Positions 43,795 to 53,010 are shown, counted from the stretch's first letter. The stretch: DNA of 64,000 nt from Gemmatimonadaceae bacterium (GCA_035606695.1 DATNEW010000015.1:1-64000), one strand, 5' to 3'. The notes: generated from the sequence alone by a model not told the origin. A program made the numbers and translations.

Positions 43795-44176
43795 GCACGC
43801 AATGCGTGGCGTACGGAATCGCATCCAGCCGCTCGAAGCCGATCTTCGACCGGCATTCGTCGCAGCGGCCGTAGCGTTCTGGTGACGCGTAGATCCGGCG
43901 CAACGCCTGATCGATGTGCCACACCAGCTGCCCCTCGCGGCTCGCGAGGAGAAAGTTCTGCTCGCGCTCGAAGGTGTCGCTGCCCTCGTCCGCCATATGG
44001 AAGCGCCAGCTCGTGATCTCGCCGTCCGTATCGTCCGGACTCAGTCGCAGATCATCGTCGAATTGCGCCACCTGCGCCACGGCCCGCTTCCGCTCCGCCA
44101 ACAATCGCTGCTCGAAATGCTCGAGGTCTCGTTTACCCCACGATGCATTGTCGTCGTGATGCTGAGTTGTCTCCAC
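43757..44176 (-). CDS. DksA/TraR-family zinc-finger protein
   Basis: A 139-residue protein with a coiled-coil-like N-terminal part (LEHFEQRLLAERKRAVAQVAQFDDDL), the acidic DDTDGE segment where DksA carries its catalytic-site tip, and a C4 zinc finger (RCDECRSKIGFERL...THCVHCKQTWE), C-x2-C-x17-C-x2-C. Predicted to bind RNA polymerase in the secondary channel and modulate transcription, possibly with ppGpp. Its last codons and stop lie in the 57-bp repeat that also occurs at the far end of the island. Confidence 0.92.
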   Translation of the reverse strand: METTQHHDDNASWGKRDLEHFEQRLLAERKRAVAQVAQFDDDLRLSPDDTDGEITSWRFHMADEGSDTFEREQNFLLASREGQLVWHIDQALRRIYASPERYGRCDECRSKIGFERLDAIPYATHCVHCKQTWEGGRAD

Positions 44177-44336
44177 GTCTCACCTCGAAGGTCTCCGCCG
44201 ATACGGGGCAGGGGTCGTGCCGAGAGTCGGCACGGTGACCGTTGGCCCACGATGGCTCTTGGTCCCGATTGTGCTTTTTCTACGCGCCGAGTCAGGCCGG
44301 CGCCGGTCGAGCGGCGATGCGGCGATGAAGCCACTC

Positions 44337-44391
44337 GATCCACTCGTGATCCACTCGTGATCCATTCGTGATCCATTCGTGATCCAATCGT
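44337..44391. repeat. Five tandem 11-bp repeats upstream of a lipoprotein gene
   Basis: Five consecutive units of GATCCA(C/T/A)TCGT (two with C, two with T, one with A) occupy 44337-44391, with a partial unit before. The 11-bp period equals about one helical turn. They lie 30 bp upstream of the ATG at 44421 and could be regulator-binding sites or a variable tract. Confidence 0.85.
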
Positions 44392-44420
44392 ACCTCACTC
44401 GGACACCGGAGTCTCGATCG

Positions 44421-45005
44421 ATGCGTTTGATGTACCTGCCCGCTCTCCTGGGCATCGCCGCGGCGGCGGCGTGCGCGGATTCCACCGCGCCAATCAGCGA
44501 GCCGAAGCTTGCGGCGGTGCAGCCGCAGGATGCGGCGATGAATCACACCGCCGGCGGTGCTGGAAGTGGCGCCGGAAGCGTCACCGTCGTCGCGCCGAAA
44601 CCGGTCACGCTGCCGTTCAGCACCATCGACTGCAACGGTGAAGTGGTGACCGGCACCAGCACGCACTACGCGCTCGCCGTTGCGGCGGCGGGGCAGCAGG
44701 GCACGTTCAACCTGACGGGCGTATTCGATCAGATCAACGCCGTCGGCCAGCCGTCGGGCGTCACGTATTTCGGATCGAACCTCGCGATCACCGCCTCAGT
44801 GCTGAGCCCGGGCGCGACGGTTTTCTTCACCGACCAGGATTTCGATCTGCGTCCGCGTGCGAAGGGACTGAAGGACACGTACCTCGATATCGTGAGCGTG
44901 TTCGTTTCGACACCGGACGGTCCCGTCCTCAGCAACGTGTCGTTCACCACCAAGTGCCAGAAGGGTGAGCGCGGGAGCGGGACCTGGACCAGAAGTCATT
45001 CCTGA
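44421..45005 (+). CDS. Small lipoprotein of unknown function
   Basis: The ATG at 44421 is preferred; an upstream in-frame start exists at 44379. The signal ends LLGIAAAAACADS, a plausible lipobox. The mature 170-odd residues form a beta-rich domain (LPFSTIDCNGEVVTGTSTHYALAVAAAGQQGTFNLTGVFDQI, FFTDQDFDLRPR) with two cysteines. Unknown function. A strong bidirectional terminator follows at 45028-45071, and five 11-bp tandem repeats precede it. Confidence 0.7.
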   Translation: MRLMYLPALLGIAAAAACADSTAPISEPKLAAVQPQDAAMNHTAGGAGSGAGSVTVVAPKPVTLPFSTIDCNGEVVTGTSTHYALAVAAAGQQGTFNLTGVFDQINAVGQPSGVTYFGSNLAITASVLSPGATVFFTDQDFDLRPRAKGLKDTYLDIVSVFVSTPDGPVLSNVSFTTKCQKGERGSGTWTRSHS

Positions 45006-45027
45006 TTCGTTCCTGATTGGTTAGTAG

Positions 45028-45071
45028 AAAACACGAACGGGGCTACGACGACGTAGCCCCGTTCGTGTTTT
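45028..45071. terminator. Strong bidirectional intrinsic terminator
   Basis: A perfect 20-bp stem (45028-45047 with 45052-45071) and an ACGA loop. The stem is bounded by AAAA on the left and TTTT on the right, so both strands gain a U-tract. It separates the convergent genes at 44421 (plus) and 45100-45585 (minus). Confidence 0.95.
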
Positions 45072-45099
45072 CACAGTTTCGAAATGAAGCGGAGGTCCG

Positions 45100-45585
45100 T
45101 TACGGCCGAATCCACGGCATCTGCTTGAAGATCTCGCCTTCCGTCTTGTACACGCCGCGCTGCTGTCGCTGCGGCTGCTGCACGGGCTGCGGCGCCATGA
45201 CCGGTGCCGGAGCAGGCTCCTGCGCTTGCGGCTGCGGCGTCGGAGCGGTCTCGACGACCGTCGCCTGCGGTGCGGGCGCCGGTGCCGGAGCCGGCGCGTC
45301 GTTCGACGCCACTCTCGGCGCGGGCTTCGGTGTCGGTGTCGGGATGTGCTTTACGCTCGCGCGCTTGGGCGCCGAGACGGGAGCATCTTCCGCGTCGATC
45401 ATCTGCGACTGCGCCGACTTGGGCGCGAGCTGCAGGTCGCCGCTCGTCTGACCGCCGGTGGCGGCTGCCAGGTCGGCCTTGAGTCCGTCGTCGACCGGCG
45501 TCTGCGATTTATTGCTGCAGGCAGCCAGGCCAATCATCGCCACTGACGCCGCGATCAAGCCGGCTCGTCCATTCATGTGCTTCAT
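45100..45585 (-). CDS. Proline/alanine-rich lipoprotein
   Basis: The ATG at 45585 (MKHMNGRAGLIAASVAMIGLAACSN) is chosen; the frame stays open to 45609. Lipobox GLAAC. The mature ~135 residues are dominated by PTPTPKPAP and APAPAPAPAPQ repeats, ending with a short conserved-looking segment QQRGVYKTEGEIFKQMPWIRP. This looks like an extended linker that could span the periplasm. Unknown function. Confidence 0.65.
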   Translation of the reverse strand: MKHMNGRAGLIAASVAMIGLAACSNKSQTPVDDGLKADLAAATGGQTSGDLQLAPKSAQSQMIDAEDAPVSAPKRASVKHIPTPTPKPAPRVASNDAPAPAPAPAPQATVVETAPTPQPQAQEPAPAPVMAPQPVQQPQRQQRGVYKTEGEIFKQMPWIRP

Positions 45586-45665
45586 GAGTGCCCTCGTTGA
45601 GGCGTACATCGATAGACGTAAGACCCCACGGTGGAGTTAACGATCCCAGCCGGGCGGTGGGCGCT

Positions 45666-45692
45666 GGGCGATGGGCGATGGGCGATGGGGGG
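45666..45692 (+). other. G-quadruplex-type G-tract motif
   Basis: Three tandem TGGGCGA units followed by GGGGGG give GGG-CGAT-GGG-CGAT-GGG-CGAT-GGG on the plus strand, about 80 bp upstream of the lipoprotein start at 45585 (minus strand gene). It meets the usual four-tract rule. Function unproven. Confidence 0.4.
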
Positions 45693-45740
45693 TGGTGGGA
45701 ATGGCGCGATTGTGAGTGGGAGTGAGGCGCAACGCGCGTG

Positions 45741-45864
45741 TGTCATCCCGAGCGAAGGCGCGTGGCGCCGGAGTCGAGGGACCCCCGTCCCGACGGAGGA
45801 GCCTTACGCAGCGCTCCGCTGAGACAGAGGTCCTTCGCTACGCTGCGCTCCGCTCAGGATGACA
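45741..45864. repeat. Palindromic intergenic repeat, family 1
   Basis: Starts TGTCATCCCGAGCGAAGGC and ends GCTCAGGATGACA, with GACCCCCGTCC and GAGACAGAGGTCCTTC inner segments. It sits between the lipoprotein gene's upstream region and the 3' end of the RND pump gene. Confidence 0.8.
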
Positions 45865-45884
45865 AGGGCGTTGCGCTCGGATGA

Positions 45885-48800
45885 CTAGCCAACGGCGTCA
45901 ACCACCGCCGGCCCCGCCGCGCCCGCCTGCTTCTTCTTATCTCTCGCCAGCTTCCGCTCGAGCCGCCGATTGAGCGGGTCGAGATACGTGTAGACCACGG
46001 GCGTGATGTACAGCGTCACGAGCTGCGAGAACGCGAGCCCGCCAACCACGGCGATGCCAAGCGGACGCCGCGACTCCGACCCCATGCCCGTGGCGAGCGC
46101 GACCGGCAGCGTGCCGACGAGCGCGGCGACCGTGGTCATCATGATCGGCCTGAACCGAATGTGCGCCGCGTGCACGATCGACTCGCCAGGCGGCTTGTGC
46201 TCGGTCCGCTCGGTTTCGACAGCGAAGTCGACCATCATGATCGCGTTCTTCTTCACGATGCCGATCAACAGAATGATGCCGACGAACGCGAACACGCTGA
46301 GCTCGACGTGACAGATCCACAGCGCCAAGAGCGCGCCGAACGCGGCGAAGGGAAGACCCGAGAGAATCGTGATCGGATGGATGAAGCTCTCGTACAACAC
46401 GCCCAGCACCATGTAGATCACGAAGACCGCCAGGACGATCAGCACGAGCAAACCGGCCTGCGTCTGCTGGAAGACCTGCGCCGTACCGGAGAACGCGGTG
46501 GTGATGCCGTTCGGCAGGTCGCGCGCGGCGAGCTGCTCGAGCTCGGACGTCGCCGCGCCGAGCGAGACGCCGGGCGCGAGGTTGAACGAGATCGTCACCG
46601 ACGGCATCTGGCCGGAGTGGTTGATCGATACCGGACCCACGGTTCTGGTCAGCGACGCCACGGCGCGCAGCGGCACGAGCGTGCCGCTCTGCGCGCGAAT
46701 GAACAACAGGTTGAGCGCCGACAGGTCCTGCTGATATTGTGGTTCCAGTTCGAGTATTACAGAATACTCATTAGCGGGCGTGTAGATCAATCCCGCCTGG
46801 CGCGAGCCATACGCGTCGTACAGCGAGCTCTCGATCTGGTCGGCCGTCACGCCGAACGCCGCGGCGCGCGTGCGGTCGATCTGCACGTTGATCTGCGGAT
46901 TCGAGTTCTGCATGTCGCTGTTCACGTCCTGCAGCAGATTCGACTGCTGCGCCGCGGACTGGAGCTTCATCGCGCCCGTGTAGAGCGCATCGACGTCCGA
47001 GCTCTGCATCGTGAATTGATAGGCGGCGCGCGCCGACCGGCCGCCGATCTGAATCGCCGGCGGCAGCGAGGGAAATGCCTGGATGCCCGGAATTCGTGCC
47101 AGCTTGCCGCGCAGCTCGTTCACGACGTCCTGCGCCGCGAGGCGTTTGCCGAGCGGCTTGAGCGTCACTGATAACCGCCCGGTATTCGACGCCGACGACC
47201 CGCCGCCCCCGCCCACGCTCGACATCAGCGAATTGACATTGGTGTCGCGCTGCACGATCGCCGCGATCTGCTGCTGCCGTCGCACCATGTCCTCGAACGA
47301 CGTACCCTGCGCAGCCTGCGTCGAGATGTTGATCTGCCCGGTGTCCTGATCGGGAATGAATCCCGACGGAATGATCTTGAACAACACCACGGTGCCCACG
47401 AGCACGAGCAGCGAAAAGATCATCGACAGCGCGCGATGCGCCATCGTCCAATCGAGCGTCGTCTTGTACTTGTCGAGCGTCCAGTCCCACGCCCGCTCGG
47501 TCACGTTATAGAATCGTCCATGCGCCTTGTTCCCCTCGGCGCGCAGCAAGCGGCTCGACAGCATCGGCGTGAACGTCAGCGACACGACGCCGGAGACCAG
47601 GATCGACGTGGCGATGACGACCGCGAATTCGCGGAACAGCCGCCCGATGACGCCGCCCAGGAAGAGCAGGGGAATGAACACCGCGACGAGCGAGATCGTC
47701 ATCGACAGAATCGTGAATCCCACTTCCGCCGCGCCGTCGATCGCGGCTTGAATCGGCGCTTTGCCCATCTCGAGATGGCGTACGATGTTCTCGAGCATGA
47801 CGATCGCGTCGTCGACCACGAAGCCCACGGCGAGCGTCAGCGCCATGAGCGAGAGTGTATCGAGACTGTACCCGAGCAGATACATGACCGGAAACGTCCC
47901 GACCACCGACAGCGGCAGCGCGAGGCTCGGAATCAACGTCGCCCAGACGTTGCGCAGGAACAGGAAGATCACCGCGATCACGAGCACGAGCGTGAGCAGC
48001 AGCGTGTGCTTCACGTCGCTGACGGAGTTCTGAATGCCGACCGAACGGTCGAACAACGTCTGGATACGCACGCCGCCCGGCAGATTCGGCCGCATGGAAT
48101 CGAGCTCCGCGTTCACCGCCTGCGCGACCGCGACGGTGTTCGTCCCGGGCTGCCGCTGCACCGCCAGCACGATCGAACGCTGGCCGTTGAACCAGCTCGC
48201 GTTGCGATTGTTCTCGACGTCGTCCACCACACGGCCCAACGCGCCGAGCTGCACCGCCGCGCCGTTGCGATAGGACACCGTCAACGCGCGAAACGCGTTC
48301 GCGTCCTCGAGCTGGCCGCTCGCCTGCAGCGTGTACGCGGTGGTCTTGCCCCAAAGCACGCCGGTCGGCTGGCTCACGTTCTGCGCGCTGATCGCTTGCG
48401 CGACTTCGTCGATCCCGATCTTGCGATACGCCATCGCCGTCGGGTCGAGCTGCACGCGTACCGCGTACTTGGCCGAGCCGAACACCTGCACCGCCGCGAC
48501 GCCGTCGATCATCGATAGGCGCTGGGCTATGGTTGTCTCGCCCACTTCATCGAGCGACGTCAGCGACAGCGTTGGCGACGTCAGCGCGAAGAACAGAATT
48601 GGCGACGCCGCCGGATTCGCCTTCGAGTACGACGGCGGCGTGATCCCCTGCGGCAACTGCCGCAACGTTTTCGCGATCGCCGCCTGCACATCCTGCGCGG
48701 CCGCGTCGATGTCGCGGTCGAGACTGAACTGCAGCGTGATCGACGTCGAGCCCAGGCTCGACGTGGACGTCATGTTGTCGATGCCGGCGATCGACGAGAA

Positions 48801-49010
48801 CTGCTTCTCGAGCGGCGTCGCGATCGCGGCGGCCATCGTCGCCGGGCTCGCGCCCGGCAGGCTCGCGTTCACGCTGATCGTCGGATAATCGACGGTCGGC
48901 AGGTCGCTGATCGCCAATCGCTTGTACGACGCGATGCCGAACACGATGATGCCCGTCATGAGCAGCAGCGTCATGACGGGACGGCGAATGAACAGCTCGG
49001 AGAACGTCAT
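45885..49010 (-). CDS. RND efflux pump, inner-membrane transporter (HAE1/MdtB-like)
   Basis: A 1041-residue protein with full-length RND layout: RPVMTLLLMTGIIVFGIASYKRLAISDLPTVDYPTI at the N-terminus, SPATMAAAIATPLEKQFSSI, DIDAAAQDVQAAIAK, YSKANPAASPI, the proton-relay VGFVVDDAIVMLENIVRH, and VSLTFTPMLSSRLL. It is most like the MdtB/MdtC branch. It exports drugs or metabolites from the periplasm or inner leaflet using the proton gradient. Its ATG overlaps the adaptor's stop by 4 bp. Third gene of the operon channel-adaptor-pump. Confidence 0.95.
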   Translation of the reverse strand: MTFSELFIRRPVMTLLLMTGIIVFGIASYKRLAISDLPTVDYPTISVNASLPGASPATMAAAIATPLEKQFSSIAGIDNMTSTSSLGSTSITLQFSLDRDIDAAAQDVQAAIAKTLRQLPQGITPPSYSKANPAASPILFFALTSPTLSLTSLDEVGETTIAQRLSMIDGVAAVQVFGSAKYAVRVQLDPTAMAYRKIGIDEVAQAISAQNVSQPTGVLWGKTTAYTLQASGQLEDANAFRALTVSYRNGAAVQLGALGRVVDDVENNRNASWFNGQRSIVLAVQRQPGTNTVAVAQAVNAELDSMRPNLPGGVRIQTLFDRSVGIQNSVSDVKHTLLLTLVLVIAVIFLFLRNVWATLIPSLALPLSVVGTFPVMYLLGYSLDTLSLMALTLAVGFVVDDAIVMLENIVRHLEMGKAPIQAAIDGAAEVGFTILSMTISLVAVFIPLLFLGGVIGRLFREFAVVIATSILVSGVVSLTFTPMLSSRLLRAEGNKAHGRFYNVTERAWDWTLDKYKTTLDWTMAHRALSMIFSLLVLVGTVVLFKIIPSGFIPDQDTGQINISTQAAQGTSFEDMVRRQQQIAAIVQRDTNVNSLMSSVGGGGGSSASNTGRLSVTLKPLGKRLAAQDVVNELRGKLARIPGIQAFPSLPPAIQIGGRSARAAYQFTMQSSDVDALYTGAMKLQSAAQQSNLLQDVNSDMQNSNPQINVQIDRTRAAAFGVTADQIESSLYDAYGSRQAGLIYTPANEYSVILELEPQYQQDLSALNLLFIRAQSGTLVPLRAVASLTRTVGPVSINHSGQMPSVTISFNLAPGVSLGAATSELEQLAARDLPNGITTAFSGTAQVFQQTQAGLLVLIVLAVFVIYMVLGVLYESFIHPITILSGLPFAAFGALLALWICHVELSVFAFVGIILLIGIVKKNAIMMVDFAVETERTEHKPPGESIVHAAHIRFRPIMMTTVAALVGTLPVALATGMGSESRRPLGIAVVGGLAFSQLVTLYITPVVYTYLDPLNRRLERKLARDKKKQAGAAGPAVVDAVG

Positions 49011-50548
49011 GGACGACCCGGGCCTGTGGTTGGCGCGCCGGGCGAACCAGGCGGCCGTCCTGTCGCTGGCGGCGTCGGCGCCGTCCGCGTTGTGGGCGTA
49101 CCGCCTCGGCCGCCGGCCGGTGTCGTCGAACCGGGTGTGATCGTCGCGGGTGTCGTCGCGCCCGTCGGTGTGCGCGTTACGCTCGGCGTCGTCGCGGGCG
49201 TTTGAATCGTTCGCGTCTGCGGCGTCGTTTGCGCCGACGGTGACTGCACGAACGATCCGGCATTGCCGCGCGTCGGTGCGACGCGCGTGTCCGCGGCGCT
49301 GCCACCAGGCGTGCCGCGTCCTTGGCCCTCAGGCGCCGCGCTGCCTGAACCGCCCGCTCGTCCGGCTGTCGTATAGTTGGGATTCGAAAGCTCGCCCGCC
49401 GCGGTGCCAGAGGTGGTTTCGAGTCCGCCGGCGCGCGACGTGTCGCCGTTCGTGTTGATTATCGCCACCTTGCTGCCGGGATTGAGTCGCGACTGGCCGT
49501 CGATCACGACGCGCTCCCCGGCCTGCAAACCGCTTCGCACGACGGTGAGATCGTTCACCTGCACACCCGGCGCGACGTTGCGCGTCGTCGCCCTTCCCGT
49601 GTTGTCCACGACATACACGTACGCGCCTTGTTGGCCCGTGAGCACCGCGTCCGTCGGAACTCCGACGACGCCGCGCTGCACGTCGAGCTCGATGGTGAGG
49701 AACACCAGCTCGCCCGGCCACATGCGCCGTCCGACATTCTCGAACCGGGCCTTGCCCGTGACGGTGCCGGTGAGCGAGTCCACGGTGTTGTCGAGAAAGC
49801 TGAGCTGCCCGCGCTCGCTCGTCGGCGTGCTGTCGCTGGCATTCGCCGTGACGACGAGTGGATGCGCCGCGACCGCGCGCTGCAGCCCGTCGAAGTCCTG
49901 CTCGAGCACCGGAAAGCGCACGAGCACGGGACTGAGCTGATTGATCACGACGAGCGGACCGGTCGACGGTCCCACGTTGTTTCCCGGCCGAACCAGCAGA
50001 CTTCCTGTGCGACCGGCAATCGGCGCGCGAATCGTCGCGAAGCCGAGATTCACTTCGGCGGAGCGTAATGCAGCGCGATCAGCTTGCGCGGTCGCCGCCT
50101 GCGCGACGGCCGTTGCATGCGCTTGATCGGACTGCGAACGACTGACGTATCCCATGTCCGCCAGCTTCTTGTATCGTTCGTCATCGCGACGTGCGGCTTC
50201 GGCCTGTGCTTCATCGCGTGCGAGCGCCGCGCGCGCTTGATCGACCGCCGCGTCTAGCGGACGCGGATCGATGTGAAACAGCACCTGTCCCTTCTGAACG
50301 AAGTCGCCTTCCTTGAACGCGCTGCTCAATAGCGAACCGCTCACCTGCGCCGTGACGGCAACGGTTTGCATGGGCTCGACGACGCCGCTCGCCAAGATGT
50401 CGATGGGCGCGTTGACGAGCGTTGCCGTCGCGACGCGCACCGGCGTCGCGGGCGGTCCCTTTTTCGCCGGCGCACTACTGCACCCGATAGTTCCCAACGC
50501 GGCGGCCGTCAGCGCGGCGAGCCCCACGCGTCGAATGATCCTCATCAT
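49007..50548 (-). CDS. RND periplasmic adaptor (membrane fusion protein, MdtA/AcrA-like)
   Basis: The start is the ATG at 50548, overlapping the channel gene's stop; the frame is open to 50641. The lipoprotein-type signal ends TIGC-SS. The lipoyl/hairpin part reads VSGSLLSSAFKEGDFVQKGQVLFHIDPRPL, then a coiled hairpin, then APIAGRTGSLLVRPGNNVGP. The beta-barrel and C-terminal regions follow. The last ~120 residues are an unusual Thr/Pro/Gly-rich tail (TPATTPSVTRTPTG, GAPTTGPGRP), absent from typical adaptors. Length 513 residues against about 400 in MdtA-type proteins, due to this tail. Confidence 0.93.
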   Translation of the reverse strand: MMRIIRRVGLAALTAAALGTIGCSSAPAKKGPPATPVRVATATLVNAPIDILASGVVEPMQTVAVTAQVSGSLLSSAFKEGDFVQKGQVLFHIDPRPLDAAVDQARAALARDEAQAEAARRDDERYKKLADMGYVSRSQSDQAHATAVAQAATAQADRAALRSAEVNLGFATIRAPIAGRTGSLLVRPGNNVGPSTGPLVVINQLSPVLVRFPVLEQDFDGLQRAVAAHPLVVTANASDSTPTSERGQLSFLDNTVDSLTGTVTGKARFENVGRRMWPGELVFLTIELDVQRGVVGVPTDAVLTGQQGAYVYVVDNTGRATTRNVAPGVQVNDLTVVRSGLQAGERVVIDGQSRLNPGSKVAIINTNGDTSRAGGLETTSGTAAGELSNPNYTTAGRAGGSGSAAPEGQGRGTPGGSAADTRVAPTRGNAGSFVQSPSAQTTPQTRTIQTPATTPSVTRTPTGATTPATITPGSTTPAGGRGGTPTTRTAPTPPATGRPPGSPGAPTTGPGRP

Positions 50549-52155
50549 CTGCCATTCACCAGAGGTATGTTGGGCCGCCCAAGGCGGTCGAGCGATCCCG
50601 TATCGTGCGCCAGCTGCGCGAGCGCAGTCTGCCATTCCCATCGCGCCTGGATCTCATCGGCGCGTGCACTCACCAGCGCACTGCGCGCGAGCAACACGTC
50701 GACGATGGTGCCCACGCCCTCGCGATACCGCCCGAGCGCAACGTCGGCCGATTGCTGCGCGCTCGCGAGCTCGTCGCCCGCGGCGCTCACGCGCTGTGTC
50801 GCGGTCTGCAATGCCGCATACGACGTGTACACCTGCAATGAGATCTGTAGCTGCGTCGACGCGACGCGCGCGAGTCCCGCATCGTACAGCTCGCGCGCGG
50901 CGCGCACGTCGTATTGCCGTGAGAAGCCGTTGAAGACCGGAATCTGCAGGCCGAGCACGAGCGACGTGGTGTGCGAGGTCGTCAGGTTCGTTCCCTGAAT
51001 CGGCTGCACGAAACTCTCGGCGGAGCTGAAGGTCAGCGCGGGATAACCCGCCGAGCGTGCGATCCGAACCTCCGCCGCGAGCACCTTGGCGTCGGCGCGC
51101 GCTTCCGCCAGCTCGGGCCGCGTCGCAATCGCGCGATTGACCAGCGTATCGACGCTCGCGGCGACCGTGCTCACCGAGTCCGTCGGCGTGAAGCTCGGAA
51201 TGTCGAATCGCGCGTTGGCCTGGAGACCCATCGCCGTCGCGAGATTCGCGCGCGCCGACAGGAGCTGGCCTTCGAGCGTCGCCAGTTGAAAGCGCGCCTG
51301 CGCGAGCGCGGTCCGTGTTTGCAGCACTTCCTCGAGCGTGCCGACGCCGACACGCAGTCGCGCTTCCGAGGCAGCGGTATCGGCCGCCGCTTCCTGCACC
51401 GCGACTCGCTGCGCATCGCGCAGCGCGCGCGTCGCGACGAACGAAAAAAGCGTGGATTGCGCCTCCAGCACGACGTCCTGAATCGTCGCGTTGTGCGCGA
51501 GGTCCGACGAGATCGCGCGTTGCCGTGCGGCTTCGATGGTTCCGGCGCGGCCACCGAAATCAAAGATGAGATATGAGAGCGACACGGACGGCGTGAGCTG
51601 GACTCGCGTCGCGCCGCCGCCACCACCGGATGTCGTTCCGGTTCGCGTGCCGCCGGTGGAGTCCGTGCCGATGCCTGTCCCGCCGTTTCCGCCGATTCCG
51701 CCGTTTCCGGAATTCGAAACGACGGTGCCGCCGCTCCCCGACGTGCGAATCGCGTTGACGTTGGCGTTGATGCTCGGGAACAACTCGCCGCGCGCCGCAC
51801 CGTATTCGTCGGCCGCGGCGCGGGCATTCGCCCACGCTTCGCGCGTTGCCGGATTGTTCCGCAGCGCGAGATCCACGACGTCGGTGAGCGACAGCATGCG
51901 CGCGGACGCGTTGGCCGCCGAATCGGCGCGCAGCGCGTCCGTCGCGCCGGGCGCCCGCGGCGGGTCTGCGGGCGGCGGCGGCGTGCGGGCTTGCGCCGGT
52001 ACCGTCCACGGCGTGGACGGGTCGGGTGAGGCGCCAGGGACGCCGTCGATGTGCGGCATTCCCGGTGTGCATGCGCTCGCCATGAATATGATCGTTGCCG
52101 CCGCGGTGGCCCAGCGGGCCAGCGTGGGGCTAGGACACTTGCGCCGATAGTTCAT
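50545..52155 (-). CDS. TolC-like outer membrane efflux channel (lipoprotein)
   Basis: The ATG at 52155 (MNYRRKC) gives a signal ending FMASACTPG, a lipobox; the frame is open further upstream. The 536-residue protein has the two TolC-type repeats: ALRNNPATREAWANARAAADEYGAARGELFPSINANVN and RARADAKVLAAEVRIARSAGYPALTFSSA, plus the YDVRAARELYDAG helix and QLQISLQVYTSYAAL. A glycine-rich insertion (GGIGGNGGTGIG) and a proline-rich N-terminal stretch are notable. First gene of the tripartite operon; its start is about 70 bp from the divergent gene at 52224. Confidence 0.93.
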   Translation of the reverse strand: MNYRRKCPSPTLARWATAAATIIFMASACTPGMPHIDGVPGASPDPSTPWTVPAQARTPPPPADPPRAPGATDALRADSAANASARMLSLTDVVDLALRNNPATREAWANARAAADEYGAARGELFPSINANVNAIRTSGSGGTVVSNSGNGGIGGNGGTGIGTDSTGGTRTGTTSGGGGGATRVQLTPSVSLSYLIFDFGGRAGTIEAARQRAISSDLAHNATIQDVVLEAQSTLFSFVATRALRDAQRVAVQEAAADTAASEARLRVGVGTLEEVLQTRTALAQARFQLATLEGQLLSARANLATAMGLQANARFDIPSFTPTDSVSTVAASVDTLVNRAIATRPELAEARADAKVLAAEVRIARSAGYPALTFSSAESFVQPIQGTNLTTSHTTSLVLGLQIPVFNGFSRQYDVRAARELYDAGLARVASTQLQISLQVYTSYAALQTATQRVSAAGDELASAQQSADVALGRYREGVGTIVDVLLARSALVSARADEIQARWEWQTALAQLAHDTGSLDRLGRPNIPLVNGR

Positions 52156-52223
52156 TACGGCGCTCTGAAGTGCAGAACTAGGGCCGTTGCGCCCGCCGTC
52201 GCTTGGACGCAGAATGAAGAATC

Positions 52224-52823
52224 GTGAACGCACCCGTGTTCGGTTCGCTTCGCCGGGGTTGTCTCGGCCTCGCCCTCGTCTGCTCGGTCACCGCAGCGCG
52301 CGGCCCGGTGCTGCCCGCACAGCAGGGAAGTGCTCGTCCGACCGACGAGACGCTCTACGCGAACGCGGTGTCGCTGATCGCCGACAGCGCCATTCACCGT
52401 CTCGACTTCTTTCCGCCGCGCGCGCAGCTTCGCGTGCAGCTCCTTTTCCTTTCGCCGCGCGATTCGTCCGCGGCGGTGTTCTTCGAGATCGCGCGGCGCA
52501 GCGACGTCTCCGCCATCCAGATCGACGCGACGATGAGCCGCTTCGAGCACATGCCGGTGCCGGATGATCTTCACGAGCTCAACCGCGAATTATTGACGTC
52601 GCTGCGCACGGCGCGCGGCGCGCTCGATCATTTGGGGGCGGCCGCAAAGGCGTGTCAGTTGGACGCCACGTCGGTGGCGCGTTGCCAAGGCCCGTTCACG
52701 TCGGCGTCGCGCGCGGTGGCCACGGCGTACGACCATTATCTGTCGACCCGAGCGCGCATTGCCCGCCAGATCACCGACACGCAGACGATTCTTCCGGCGT
52801 TCGTGGTGTCGTCGCGGCGGTAG
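52224..52823 (+). CDS. Exported protein of unknown function
   Basis: A 199-residue protein starting at a GTG (52224), with a signal peptide (NAPVFGSLRRGCLGLALVCSVTAA). The mature part is helical (DETLYANAVSLIADSAIHRLDFFPPRAQLRVQLLFLSPRD, LLTSLRTARGALDHLGAAAKACQL) with three cysteines. No family recognised. It is divergent from the efflux operon and could share its control region, but a functional link is not shown. Confidence 0.65.
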   Translation: MNAPVFGSLRRGCLGLALVCSVTAARGPVLPAQQGSARPTDETLYANAVSLIADSAIHRLDFFPPRAQLRVQLLFLSPRDSSAAVFFEIARRSDVSAIQIDATMSRFEHMPVPDDLHELNRELLTSLRTARGALDHLGAAAKACQLDATSVARCQGPFTSASRAVATAYDHYLSTRARIARQITDTQTILPAFVVSSRR

Positions 52824-52843
52824 GGGCGCGGCGGTGCGCCTCA

Positions 52844-52991
52844 CGTGTCGTCCCGAGCGGAGGCGCAGCTAATGTGTCATCCCGAGCGGAGGCGCGGAGC
52901 GCCGGAGTCGAGGGACCCCCGTCCGGTGGAGGAGTCGTAGGCAAGGGTCCGCTGAGAAGGGGGTCCCTCGACTCGCTCGCTCGCGATGACA
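52844..52991. repeat. Palindromic intergenic repeat, family 1, with a truncated tandem start
   Basis: The full copy runs 52874-52991 (GTGTCATCCCGAGCGGAGG to CTCGCGATGACAC). A partial duplicate of its first ~26 bases lies just before it, at 52844-52870. The copy lies between the exported-protein gene and the PadR gene at 53072. Confidence 0.75.
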
Positions 52992-53010
52992 CCCGAAACG
53001 CTTACATCCC

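Noticed and set aside
43671-43922. A minus-strand frame over the 57-bp repeat (and a similar one at 40964-41155) sharing LQANLGRRAGRLTARTSVG
   Set aside because: The shared peptide is merely the repeat translated in a frame other than that of the DksA-like gene.
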